DNA from: Streptomyces actuosus
GTDB taxonomy: Bacteria; Actinomycetota; Actinomycetes; Streptomycetales; Streptomycetaceae
DNA length: 64,000 bases
NCBI RefSeq assembly: GCF_016921115.1
Contig: NZ_JAFFZS010000001.1
Span: 248,001-312,000, forward strand
Direction of reading: 5' to 3'
The position numbers were made by a program, and so were the translations under genes. The first letter of the stretch is position 1. Each line of letters begins with the position of its first letter. Positions 47,823 through 56,092 of this stretch are shown here, piece by piece. Below the pieces are notes generated by a model. It searched no databases. It was not told where the DNA came from and worked only from the letters and a program-made list of their open reading frames with translations.

Positions 47823-48044
47823 GTGGCCGGTGTGGCGGCGATCGGCGAACGGCTTCGCGTCCTCGGCCTGACGACGGCCGGTGTGCTGGTGCTGCCGGCC
47901 GAGGACCCGGACGCGGTGCGCGCGGCGTGGCGGGGGCTGCCCGGGGACACCGGGCTGGTCCTTCTCACCCCGGCGGCGGCCGATGCCCTCGGCCCGGAGC
48001 TGGTGGACGCCGGGCCCGTGCTGACCGCGGTGATGCCGTCATGA
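47823..48044 (+). CDS. atpF: V/A-type ATPase subunit F (central shaft)
   Basis: The protein has 73 aa; GTG start 2 bp after the subunit K stop. MAGVAAIGERLRVLGLTTAG, then LLTPAAADALGPEL, is the shortened Rossmann-like subunit F, which normally has about 100 aa and reads IGDxxTxxGFRLAG near its start. The loss of the C-terminal helix makes it small for the family. The stop overlaps the subunit E start (ATGA). The call leans on gene order (K-F-E-A-B-D). Confidence 0.8.
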   Translation: MAGVAAIGERLRVLGLTTAGVLVLPAEDPDAVRAAWRGLPGDTGLVLLTPAAADALGPELVDAGPVLTAVMPS

Positions 48045-48568
48045 GGACCGCCCTGCCACCGCAAGCCGCCGCGGCGCTCGGCCCGGTGCGGGCCGGGCTG
48101 GTCCGGGACGCCCGCGCCGACGCCGAGGCACGGCTGGCCGCGGCGGACGAGGAGTCGGCGGCGCTGCTGCGCGAGGCGGAGTCCCGGGCGGCGGAGATCC
48201 TCGCCGAGGCACGGCGGCAGGGCGCGGCCGATGCCGACGCCGCCCGCGCCGCCGCACGGGTGCGCGCCCGCCGGGCCGCCCGGGCCGGGGAACTGGCGGC
48301 GCGCCGGGAGTGCTGGGAGGAACTGTGCCGGCAGGTCGTGCAGGGTGTGCAGGCGCTGCGCGGCACCGAGGCCTACCCGGCGCTGCGGGACCGGCTCGCC
48401 GAGCACGTGCGGCGCGAGCTGGGCGACCGGGCGCAGATCGTCGAGGCGCCCGGAGGAGGGGTGACCGGCCGGGCGCCCGGCCGCCGCATCGACTGCAGCC
48501 TGGCCGCGGTGGCCCGCCGGGCGCTGGAGCACGCCGGGGTGGAGGTGGAGGAGCTGTGGGCGCCTTGA
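48041..48568 (+). CDS. atpE: V/A-type ATPase subunit E (peripheral stalk)
   Basis: The protein has 175 aa. A long N-terminal coiled coil (about 15-95: RDARADAEARLAAADEES, EAESRAAEILAEARRQGAAD) leads to a compact C-terminal domain with AYPALRDRLAEHVRREL and RRIDCSLAAVARRALEH, typical of subunit E. It pairs with the G/H subunit to form the stator. It ends overlapping the subunit A start by 13 bp. Confidence 0.87.
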   Translation: MRTALPPQAAAALGPVRAGLVRDARADAEARLAAADEESAALLREAESRAAEILAEARRQGAADADAARAAARVRARRAARAGELAARRECWEELCRQVVQGVQALRGTEAYPALRDRLAEHVRRELGDRAQIVEAPGGGVTGRAPGRRIDCSLAAVARRALEHAGVEVEELWAP

Positions 48569-50301
48569 CGCACACGCCGCACGGCACGGGCCGCATCCTG
48601 CGGGTCGCGGGCCCGCTGGTGGAGGCGGAGGACGTGGGCGGCACCGCGATGCACGACCTGGTGGCCCTGGGCGAGGCGGAGCTGCCCGGGGAGGTCGTGG
48701 CCATCCGCGACGCGCAGGTCACCGTCCAGGCCTACGAGTACACCGGGGGCCTGGTGCCGGGGATGCCGGTACGGCCGCTGGGCAGGCCGCTGTCGGCCCC
48801 GCTGGGGCCCGGCCTGCTGGGCGGGATCTTCGACGGGCTGCTGCGTCCCCTGTCGAACGCGGGAACGTGGCTGGAACCGCGACCGGTCGGCGGGGACGCC
48901 GCCCCGGCGGACGACTTCGCGTACGTGCCCGTGGCCGCCGCGGGAGCGGTCGTGGAGCCGGGCGACGTGCTGGGCGAGGTCCGCGGCGCCGGCCCCGTAC
49001 CGGTGCGGATCCTGGTGCCGCCGGGGTGCGCCGGGCCCGTCGGGAGGGTGGCCGGCGCCGGACGGCACCCGGCGGACGCGGTGGTGGCGACGGTGGCGGG
49101 CACCGAGGTCCGGATGACCGCGCACTGGCCGGTCCGCACGCCGCGGCCGGTCCGGGAGCGCCAGGGCGCCGGGCGGGCGCTGCACACCGGGCAGCGGGCC
49201 ATCGACCTGCTCTTCCCGGTGGCCCTGGGCAGCACGGTCGCCGTGCCGGGCGGCTTCGGCACCGGCAAGACGATGCTGCTGCAGCAGATCGCGAAGTGGT
49301 GCGACGCCGACGTCATCGTGTACGTCGGCTGCGGCGAGCGCGGCAACGAGATGGCCGACGTGATCGACGAGTTCGGGGCGCTGACCGATCCGCGGACCGG
49401 CGGGCGGCTCGCCGACCGCACGGTGATCATCGCGAACACGTCGAACATGCCGATGATGGCGCGGGAGGCCGGCATCCACACCGGGGTGACCGTCGCCGAG
49501 TACTTCCGGGACATGGGGCTGGACGTCGTCGTCATCGCAGACTCCACCTCCCGCTGGGCGGAGGCGTTGCGGGAGTTCGCCTCCCGTACCGGCGACCTGC
49601 CCGCCGAGGAGGGCTACCCGGCGGGCCTGGCCTCGGCCGTCGCGGCGTTCTACGAGCGGGCGGGCGTGGTGACCACGCTCGGCGGACGCCGGGGTTCGGT
49701 CACCGTGATCGGTGCCGTGTCCCCGCCCGGCGGCGACATGGCGGAGCCGGTCACCGCGCACACCCAGCGCTTCGTGCGGTGCCTGTGGACGCTCGACCGC
49801 GACCTCGCCTACGCCCGGCACTATCCGGCCGTCTCCTGGGCGGAGTCGTTCTCCCGCGACGCGGAGAACCTGGGCACCCACCTGGCCGCCCACGGCGACC
49901 CCGCCTGGCCGGGCCGGCGGGCCCGGGTCGCGGCCCTGCTCGCCGAGGCCGACCGGCTCGCGGACCTGGTGGACCTCCTCGGCATCACCGCCCTGCCCGA
50001 CCAGGAACGCGTCAGTGTGCTGGGCGGTCGGCTGGTCCGGGAGGGAGTGCTGCAGCAGAGCGCCCTGTCGGCCCGCGACGCGCACAGCGGGGCGGGCAAG
50101 ACGGCGGCGCTGGCGGAGGCGGCGCTGGCGGTGGTCGACCGCTGCCGGGAGCTGGCGGACGCGGGCGTCCCGGCGGCCCGCATCGAGGAGGTCGACTTCT
50201 CGCCCGTGCTGCGGGCCCGCGAGGAGGCGGGCCCGGACGATGCGGCGGCGGTGGTGGCGCTCGGCGAGACCATGCTGGCCCGTCTCGGGGAGGTGGCATG
50301 A
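48556..50301 (+). CDS. atpA: V/A-type ATPase catalytic subunit A
   Basis: The protein has 581 aa from GTG 48556 (a TTG at 48565 is an alternative). Walker A is GGFGTGKTML (about 232-240), followed by GCGERGNEMADVIDEF, VVIADSTSRWAEALREFASR (catalytic Glu/Arg region) and LPAEEGYPAGLASAVA. The A-type insertion (about 110-195) that separates V/A subunits from F-ATPase beta is present, with HWPVRTPRPVRERQ. It hydrolyses or makes ATP in the A3B3 head. All catalytic residues seen are intact. Confidence 0.97.
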   Translation: MGALTHTPHGTGRILRVAGPLVEAEDVGGTAMHDLVALGEAELPGEVVAIRDAQVTVQAYEYTGGLVPGMPVRPLGRPLSAPLGPGLLGGIFDGLLRPLSNAGTWLEPRPVGGDAAPADDFAYVPVAAAGAVVEPGDVLGEVRGAGPVPVRILVPPGCAGPVGRVAGAGRHPADAVVATVAGTEVRMTAHWPVRTPRPVRERQGAGRALHTGQRAIDLLFPVALGSTVAVPGGFGTGKTMLLQQIAKWCDADVIVYVGCGERGNEMADVIDEFGALTDPRTGGRLADRTVIIANTSNMPMMAREAGIHTGVTVAEYFRDMGLDVVVIADSTSRWAEALREFASRTGDLPAEEGYPAGLASAVAAFYERAGVVTTLGGRRGSVTVIGAVSPPGGDMAEPVTAHTQRFVRCLWTLDRDLAYARHYPAVSWAESFSRDAENLGTHLAAHGDPAWPGRRARVAALLAEADRLADLVDLLGITALPDQERVSVLGGRLVREGVLQQSALSARDAHSGAGKTAALAEAALAVVDRCRELADAGVPAARIEEVDFSPVLRAREEAGPDDAAAVVALGETMLARLGEVA

Positions 50302-51707
50302 ACGCGGACGGCGGGACCGGGGCCGTGGATCCGGGCCGGGTGGAGTTCACGTCGGTGCGTGAGCTGCGCGGCCCGCTCGCGGTCGTCGACAAGGTGGAGG
50401 GCGTGGGATGGGACGAGTTCGTGGTCCTCACCTGCGAAGGGGCCGGGCAGCGGCACGGCGTGGTGCTGGAGGTCGACCGCGGCACCGCCGTCGTGCAGGT
50501 CCTCCAGGGCACCGCGGGGATGGACCCGGCCCGCACCCGGGCCGCGTTCACCGGGTCGCCGCTGCGCATCCCGGTGGGCACCGGCTGGCTGGGGCGGGTG
50601 TGCAACGGGCGCGGCGAGCCCCTGGACGGCGGTCCGCCCGTCTTCGGGGCGGTCACCTCCGCGGTCGGCGGGAACCCCCTCAACCCGGTGCGCCGGGAGC
50701 CGCCGGCCGAGCCGGTGCTGACGGGCGTCAGCGCGATCGACGCGCTCACCACGCTGGTGCGCGGGCAGAAGCTCCCCGTGTTCTCGGCCGCGGGCCTGCC
50801 GCACCTGGAGCTCGCCGCCCAGATCGCGGCGCAGTCCACAGCGGGCGGGGAACCGTTCTGCGTGGTGTTCGCCGCCATGGGCGTCACCCACGCCGACGCC
50901 GGGTTCGTCCGCGACGCGCTGGAGGAGCGGTCGGCCGCAGGCGAGCTGGTGCTGCTGCTCAACACCGCCGACGACCCGGTGATCGAGCGCATCCTCACGC
51001 CGCGGATCGCACTGACCGTCGCCGAACACCTGGCCTTCGCCCTGGGCCGCCACGTCCTCGTCGTGATGACCGACATGACGAGCTACGCCGAGGCCCTGCG
51101 GGAGGTGTCCGCCGCGCGCGGCGAGATCCCCGCCCGCCGCGCCTACCCCGGCTACCTGTACAGCGACCTGGCATCGCTGTACGAGCGCTGCGGCCGGGTC
51201 CGCGGACTGCCGGGGTCGGTGACGGTGCTGCCGGTGCTGACCATGCCGGCCGGCGACATCACCCATCCCGTGCCGGACCTCACGGGCTACATCACCGAGG
51301 GCCAGGTGGTCCTCTCCCGCCCTCTGCACGCGCGGGGCGTGTATCCGCCGGTCGACGCGCTGTCGTCGCTGTCCCGTCTGATGCGCAAGGGCGCGGGGCC
51401 CGGCCGGACCCGCGCGGACCATCTCGACGTGGCGGCCCAGCTGCTGTCCGCTCTGGCACGGGCCCGCCAGGTCAGGGAACTGGCCGACCTGGTCGGGCTG
51501 GCGGCGCTCAGCGCCACCGACCGCCGCTACCTCGACCTCGACGAGGCGTTCGGCAGCCGGCTCGTGGACCAGCGGCGCGACGAGTCACGCACGCTGGAGG
51601 AGACCCTGGAACGCGCCTGGCAGGTGCTGCTGACGCTGCCGCGCAGCCAGCTGACCATGCTGCCGGCCGGGCTGCTGGACGCGCACGACGCACCGGAGAG
51701 CGGGTGA
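50298..51707 (+). CDS. atpB: V/A-type ATPase regulatory subunit B
   Basis: The protein has 469 aa; ATGA overlap with subunit A. EFTSVRELRGPLAVVDKVEG starts the beta-barrel; the nucleotide domain has SAIDALTTLVRGQKLPVFSA without a Walker A lysine loop, then MTDMTSYAEALREVSAAR, GYLYSDLASLYERCGRV, and SLSRLMRKG near the C-terminus. This is the standard non-catalytic B pattern. It alternates with A subunits in the hexamer. Confidence 0.96.
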   Translation: MNADGGTGAVDPGRVEFTSVRELRGPLAVVDKVEGVGWDEFVVLTCEGAGQRHGVVLEVDRGTAVVQVLQGTAGMDPARTRAAFTGSPLRIPVGTGWLGRVCNGRGEPLDGGPPVFGAVTSAVGGNPLNPVRREPPAEPVLTGVSAIDALTTLVRGQKLPVFSAAGLPHLELAAQIAAQSTAGGEPFCVVFAAMGVTHADAGFVRDALEERSAAGELVLLLNTADDPVIERILTPRIALTVAEHLAFALGRHVLVVMTDMTSYAEALREVSAARGEIPARRAYPGYLYSDLASLYERCGRVRGLPGSVTVLPVLTMPAGDITHPVPDLTGYITEGQVVLSRPLHARGVYPPVDALSSLSRLMRKGAGPGRTRADHLDVAAQLLSALARARQVRELADLVGLAALSATDRRYLDLDEAFGSRLVDQRRDESRTLEETLERAWQVLLTLPRSQLTMLPAGLLDAHDAPESG

Positions 51708-51711
51708 TCCC

Positions 51712-52335
51712 ATGGCGGACCTGCGGGTCACGCCCGGCCGGGCCGGCCGGATGCGGCTGCGCCGCAGCCTCGACGCCGCCACCCGCGGCGCGGATCTGCT
51801 CGACCGGAAGCTGCGCATCCTGCGTGCCCGTCACGAGGAGCTGCTGCGCGCCGAGCGCGACTGCGCGGAGCGGTGGCGGCGGCGGTTGCGGGAGGCGGAG
51901 GTCTGGCTGCGGCGGGGCCTGCTGCTGAGTGGGGAGGACGCGCTGGACGTGCCGGAGGCAGGACAGCATGCCACGGTCGACGTGGCCTGGACGTCCACGA
52001 TGGGTGTGCGGCATCCGCTCTCCGCCGTGTGTGTGGTGCCGGAGCGGGACTCCGCGGCACCGGCACCCGCGAACACCGCGCTGGCCCGCGCCGAGTCCGC
52101 CTACGCCGACGCGGTGCGGGCCGCCGCGGAGTACGCCGCGGCCCGGGCCGCGGCCCGGGCGCTCGGTGAGGAGATCCTCACGACCCGGCGCCGGACGCGC
52201 GCCCTGCGGCGCCAGTGGATCCCCCGTCTGGAGAACGCCCTCGACCGCACCGACGCCCTGCTGGAGCAGGCCGAGCACGAGGACGCGGTCCGCCGACGCT
52301 GGGCCGCGGGGCTCTCCGACACGGACGGGACCTGA
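51712..52335 (+). CDS. atpD: V/A-type ATPase subunit D (rotor shaft)
   Basis: The protein has 207 aa: an N-terminal helix (VTPGRAGRMRLRRSLDAATR, then GADLLDRKLRILRARHEELL), a short beta-rich middle, and a long C-terminal helix with RTRALRRQWIPRLENALDR, the conserved NALE/VIP-like region of subunit D. It is the last gene of the operon, 4 bp after subunit B. With C, I, K, F, E, A, B and the stalk gene, the enzyme is complete. Confidence 0.93.
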   Translation: MADLRVTPGRAGRMRLRRSLDAATRGADLLDRKLRILRARHEELLRAERDCAERWRRRLREAEVWLRRGLLLSGEDALDVPEAGQHATVDVAWTSTMGVRHPLSAVCVVPERDSAAPAPANTALARAESAYADAVRAAAEYAAARAAARALGEEILTTRRRTRALRRQWIPRLENALDRTDALLEQAEHEDAVRRRWAAGLSDTDGT

Positions 52336-52524
52336 GGGTCCCGGGGGCGCTGCGCCGCCCGTGGCGGCGGCCTCGGGAGAGCGGGGTCGGGGGTGCTGCC
52401 GACCCGGAACCGGGGGCCGTCCCGGGTGACACGGGACGTGCCGGGAGACACGAGGAAGTGCCGGGAGACAAGGGGATCTCCCGCGGCCCCGGGAACAAGA
52501 CGGCCTTCGCCGGCGCTGTCCCTG

Positions 52525-52540
52525 ATACCCCGTCGGGTAT
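52525..52540. promoter_or_regulatory. CsoR/CstR-type operator ATACCC-CGTC-GGGTAT
   Basis: A 16-bp palindrome with six perfect outer pairs, 58 bp before the start of the small protein at 52599. It is the leftmost of five such sites around the cstR block and suggests the small gene belongs to the same regulon. Confidence 0.65.
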
Positions 52541-52598
52541 GCCGGTCGCCGGTCGCCCACCGGGGACCACGATCGACCGGTACAGGAGCGTGAGAGTG

Positions 52599-52898
52599 AT
52601 GACTGCCCGCGGACATGACCGGATCCCCTCGGACGGGGACGGCTCCCTCGTGACCACGTGCGGACGCAGGATCGCCGTGCGCTGCCTACGGCTCGCCCCC
52701 GCGGAGCGACCCATCGGGCGGGTCGCCCTCGACGTGGGCCGGGACCAGGGCGACGAGCCGGGCGTGTGGGCGTCGCTCACCGCCGGTGAGGCCCGTGACC
52801 TGGCGCGACTGCTCCTGGTGCAGGCAGGCTTGGCCGAGCGCGGCCCCGAACCTCCGGGACCGGCGCGGGACGGCGCTCCCGCCGACACCGACGGCTGA
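52599..52898 (+). CDS. Small hypothetical protein in the sulfide regulon
   Basis: The protein has 99 aa from ATG 52599 (GTG starts at 52590 and 52596 are possible; AGGAG at 52584-52588). The readable core is CGRRIAVRCLRLAPAERPIG, then VWASLTAGEARDLARLLLVQ, reminiscent of short actinobacterial DUF6907-type proteins, but I am not sure of the family. The last 16 codons and the stop lie inside the first copy of the 189-bp duplication. The CstR-type operator upstream is the best clue to its role. Confidence 0.65.
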   Translation: MTARGHDRIPSDGDGSLVTTCGRRIAVRCLRLAPAERPIGRVALDVGRDQGDEPGVWASLTAGEARDLARLLLVQAGLAERGPEPPGPARDGAPADTDG

Positions 52899-53227
52899 CC
52901 CCCGCAGGCCGCGCCATGCGACGTCCGGCGCCCGACCCCCACCGGCCGCCGCGCGCGGGTTCCCCAGGAGGTTCGACCCCCACCGCCCGCGGCATGCGGT
53001 TGCCGCAGCCCCCGCCCTGGACCGCCCGCAGCATGCGGGCCTCCGGGACCGGCGCGGGACGGCGCTCCCGCCGACACCGACGGCTGACCCCCGCAGGCCG
53101 CGCCATGCGACGTCCGGCGCCCGACCCCCACCGGCCGCCGCGCGCGGGTTCCCCAGGAGGCTCGACCCCCACCGCCCGCGGCATGCGGTTGCCGCAGCCC
53201 CCGCCCTGGACCGCCCGCAGCATGCGG
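52851..53227. repeat. Two tandem copies of a 189-bp unit
   Basis: Copy 1 is 52851-53039 and copy 2 starts at 53040; over 188 bp they differ at a single base (T at 52972, C at 53161). Copy 1 contains the 3' end and stop of the preceding gene, so copy 2 is a duplicated gene tail plus downstream DNA. Inside each unit a shorter element with GCATGCGG and CCGCCCGC is itself repeated. The near identity indicates a recent event or ongoing slippage. Confidence 0.93.
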
Positions 53228-53486
53228 TTGCCGCCCCGGCCCCGGGCTGTGCCGAACGCCGTGTTCGACGCCATCGATCCGGGCGCCCGACGGCGGGCCG
53301 TCGAACAGCGGCCCGTCGTACGGCACCACGCCGCCCGTCCGGCCGCGGCGCCTCGCGTGCGGATCTCCCCCTCGGCCGTCCGGCCCCGCGCGGATGCGCC
53401 CCGGCACCCGGGCGGAACAAACCCGGCCACGCGGCGGTTGAACCGAGCAGATACCCCACCGGGTATAGGGAAGGAGAGGGAGCGCC
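52899..53486. other. Non-coding stretch between small gene and thioredoxin
   Basis: It contains most of the 189-bp tandem duplication and then about 250 bp without a recognisable gene, ending in the operator and ribosome binding site of the thioredoxin gene. Long open frames across the repeats on both strands are low-complexity products of the repeat and are not called. Confidence 0.6.
53451..53466. promoter_or_regulatory. CsoR/CstR-type operator ATACCC-CACC-GGGTAT
   Basis: A 16-bp palindrome with six perfect outer pairs, 20 bp before the thioredoxin ATG and partly overlapping the likely transcription start. Same family as the sites at 52525 and 54570. Confidence 0.7.
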
Positions 53487-53858
53487 ATGCCGACCGTGGA
53501 ACTGACCAAGGAGAACTTCGAGGAGACCGTGACCGGCTCCGAGATCGTGCTCATCGATTTCTGGGCCGCCTGGTGCGGGCCCTGCCGGATGTTCGGCCCG
53601 ATCTACGAGAAGGCGGCCGAGGGCCACCCGGACATCGTGTTCGGCAAGGTCGACACCGAGGTCCAGCCGGAACTCGCCGGGGCGTTCCAGATCTCGTCCA
53701 TCCCCACCCTCATGGCGATCCGCGACCGGACGGTGCTGTACGCGCAGCCGGGCGCCCTGCCACCGCAGGCGCTGGAGGATCTCATCGCCCGGATCCGGTC
53801 GGTCGACATGGACGACCTCCGCCGGCAGGCCGCCGCGGGAGCGGCGGGGCGGGGCTGA
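53487..53858 (+). CDS. Thioredoxin
   Basis: The protein has 123 aa; GGAAGGAGAGGGAG upstream. The active site is FWAAWCGPC (Cys30/Cys33), and the cis-proline loop is ISSIPTLMAIRDR. The C-terminus has an extra Ala/Arg tail. Because a CstR-type operator sits just before it, it probably reduces persulfides or protein disulfides formed during sulfide stress instead of being the housekeeping thioredoxin. Confidence 0.95.
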   Translation: MPTVELTKENFEETVTGSEIVLIDFWAAWCGPCRMFGPIYEKAAEGHPDIVFGKVDTEVQPELAGAFQISSIPTLMAIRDRTVLYAQPGALPPQALEDLIARIRSVDMDDLRRQAAAGAAGRG

Positions 53859-53870
53859 CGCTCCGGCCAC

Positions 53871-53915
53871 ACGCGTCAGGGCACCCACGCGCATCGCGTG
53901 GGTGCCCTGACGCGT
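53871..53915. terminator. Bidirectional terminator, 21-bp perfect hairpin
   Basis: The left arm begins ACGCGTCAGGGCACCCACG and pairs perfectly over 21 bp with 53895-53915; the loop is CAT. It sits 12 bp after the thioredoxin stop and 16 bp from the end of the convergent rhodanese gene. Confidence 0.93.
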
Positions 53916-53931
53916 GCGTCGGACGCCGGGG

Positions 53932-54519
53932 TCAGCGGTCGCGCAGAGCGGCGAGCACCGTCTGGAGGTCGGCCGCGCGGGGGCGGTTGTGGGGCAGCTT
54001 GCCGAGGACGGCCGCCATGCCGCAGGTGTCGGTGAGGGCCGAGAAGACCAGGCCGCCCGCCACTCCTGCCGACAGCAGCTGGAACGCCGGATGCACGAGC
54101 AGGCCGAGCACGAGCCCGAGGATCACCAGGGCGCCGGCGGTGAAACGCACCTGGCGTTCCATGCTCCAGCCGGCCCGGGTGTCACAGGCCACGGGCCGGT
54201 GCAGGTCGTGGCCCGCGGCAGCCCAGGCTCCGGTGCCGCCGGTGAGGGTGGCGGTGGCGATGCCCTGCCCCGCCAGGACCCGGCAGGCGTTCTCCGAGCG
54301 GGCGCCGGAGGCGCAGACGACGAGGACGTCACCGAGCCCGGCGGCGTGCCGGATCTCCGGCAGGGCCCGGCGGAGGCTGTCGAGGGGGATGTTCAGAGCG
54401 CCGGGCAGGTGCCCGGAGGCATACTCGGCAGGCGTGCGCACGTCGATGACGGTGAGTTCGTGCAGTCGCGTACGGGCCTGGTCGGCACCGAAGGCGACAG
54501 GGGTGGGTGCGGGGGTCAT
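53932..54519 (-). CDS. Rhodanese fused to DUF2892 membrane domain (YgaP-like)
   Basis: The protein has 195 aa. The rhodanese domain (about 8-115) contains TVIDVRTPAEYASGHLPGA and the active loop VVCASGARSENA with Cys69. A C-terminal membrane domain (about 130-195) has two hydrophobic segments and CGMAAVLGKLPHNR, the DUF2892 signature. It is anchored to the membrane with the sulfurtransferase in the cytoplasm, as in Escherichia coli YgaP. It is divergent from cstR over a shared operator at 54570. Confidence 0.93.
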   Translation of the reverse strand: MTPAPTPVAFGADQARTRLHELTVIDVRTPAEYASGHLPGALNIPLDSLRRALPEIRHAAGLGDVLVVCASGARSENACRVLAGQGIATATLTGGTGAWAAAGHDLHRPVACDTRAGWSMERQVRFTAGALVILGLVLGLLVHPAFQLLSAGVAGGLVFSALTDTCGMAAVLGKLPHNRPRAADLQTVLAALRDR

Positions 54520-54567
54520 GGCAGGTGTGATCCTTGTTGGTCGACGGCGTCCCGAACCGGGACGTAG

Positions 54568-54888
<321 letters not shown>

Positions 54889-54907
54889 ATCATGCGGGGC
54901 GGGTCCC

Positions 54908-55654
54908 TCAGGCCACCGCGTCGACGAGCATGAAGGCCGCCACGGCGAGCAGCACCAGGGCGAAGATCCGCTGGAGTGCGCGCCCGGACAGCTTGGTCGC
55001 CAGCCGCTTGCCGTCCCAGGCGCCGAGGATCGCGGCGCCGACGAAGGGGGCGACGACCGCCCAGTCGACGCCGTCGGCCGCCCCGGCGCGAGTCGCCAGC
55101 GCGGCCAGCGAGTTGACGGTGATGACGAGCAGGCTGGTGCCCACCGCCTCACGCATCCGCATGCCGAGGACGTTCACCAGCGCCGGTACGGCGAGGAAGC
55201 CGCCGCCGACGCCGAGGACGCCGGTGACGGCGCCGAGTCCGGCGCCCGCCGCCGCCGCGCGACCCGGCCGCACGGTCACGGGTTCCTCGGCGACGGGGCC
55301 GGATCGCAGCATGCGCAGCGCGGCGACTCCGGCGAGCAGGGCGAAGGCGGCCGTCAGGATGCCCGCCGGGATGCGGCCGGCGAGCGCGCCGCCCAGCATC
55401 GCCGGGCCGATGCCGGCCGCGGCGAACAGCAGCCCCGTACGCCATCGCACGTTCCCGTCGCGGGCGTGCGCGGCGAGGGCGGTGACCGAGGTGGCGGTGA
55501 CGATGAGCAGGCTCGCGGTGGTGGCCGCGACCGGGGTGAAGCCGAGCAGGTAGATCAGGGCGGGGACGGCCAGGACACTGCCGCCGCCCCCGAGAGCGCC
55601 GAGGGCGAGGCCCACGACGGCTCCGGCGGCCAGGGCGAGGAGAAGCACGCTCAC
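54908..55654 (-). CDS. TSUP (TauE/SafE) sulfite/thiosulfate exporter
   Basis: The protein has 248 aa; GTG start overlapping the rhodanese stop. There are eight or nine membrane segments with the two-fold TSUP repeat: GLALGALGGGGSVLAVPALI near the N-terminus and GAVTGVLGVGGGFLAVPALV in the second half. In cst-type operons such proteins export sulfite or thiosulfate made by persulfide oxidation. It is the last gene of the minus-strand cstB-rhodanese-TSUP operon and converges with cstR. Confidence 0.93.
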   Translation of the reverse strand: MSVLLLALAAGAVVGLALGALGGGGSVLAVPALIYLLGFTPVAATTASLLIVTATSVTALAAHARDGNVRWRTGLLFAAAGIGPAMLGGALAGRIPAGILTAAFALLAGVAALRMLRSGPVAEEPVTVRPGRAAAAGAGLGAVTGVLGVGGGFLAVPALVNVLGMRMREAVGTSLLVITVNSLAALATRAGAADGVDWAVVAPFVGAAILGAWDGKRLATKLSGRALQRIFALVLLAVAAFMLVDAVA

Positions 55655-56040
55655 GCTATGGTGCCCGTCCCGCCGCGCCCGTCGACCACCGGCAGTCCCG
55701 CCGCGGCCCAGTCGCGCATGCCGCCGATCACGTCGACGGCGTCCGCGCCGCGCGCCACGAGCAGCTCCGCGGCTCGCTTGGAGCGGTTGCCCGAACGGCA
55801 GATGACCACGACGGGGCGCGCCTGCGCCTCACCGGGCAGTCCCGTCCCCGCCGCCAGTGCCGCGAGCGGCAGGTGGACGGCACCGGGAACGTGACCCGCC
55901 TGCCATTCGTACGCTTCCCGGACGTCGAGCAGGACGGCGTCCGCCCCCTCGACTGCGGGCTGCCCGTGGCCGGTGCGCGCGGCGGCCTCCTGGACGGTCA
56001 CCCGCCCCGTTCCGCCCGTACGGCGTCGGAAGATGCTCAT
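55651..56040 (-). CDS. Single-domain rhodanese
   Basis: The protein has 129 aa; AGGAG upstream. VLLDVREAYEWQAGHVPGAV leads to the active loop VVVICRSGNRSKRA with Cys81, and it ends GGMRDWAAAGLPVV. It moves sulfane sulfur between thiols in the cytoplasm. It is between cstB and the TSUP gene with a GTGA overlap to the latter. Confidence 0.95.
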   Translation of the reverse strand: MSIFRRRTGGTGRVTVQEAAARTGHGQPAVEGADAVLLDVREAYEWQAGHVPGAVHLPLAALAAGTGLPGEAQARPVVVICRSGNRSKRAAELLVARGADAVDVIGGMRDWAAAGLPVVDGRGGTGTIA

Positions 56041-56092
56041 GGTGTTTCTCGCTCCTGTCGTTGTTGTCGTCGGGTGAGCCGCGGTGGGCGCC

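Noticed and set aside
53229..53450. Open frames across the end of the duplication before the thioredoxin gene
   Set aside because: They continue through the 189-bp repeat with low-complexity sequence and lack starts with ribosome binding sites.
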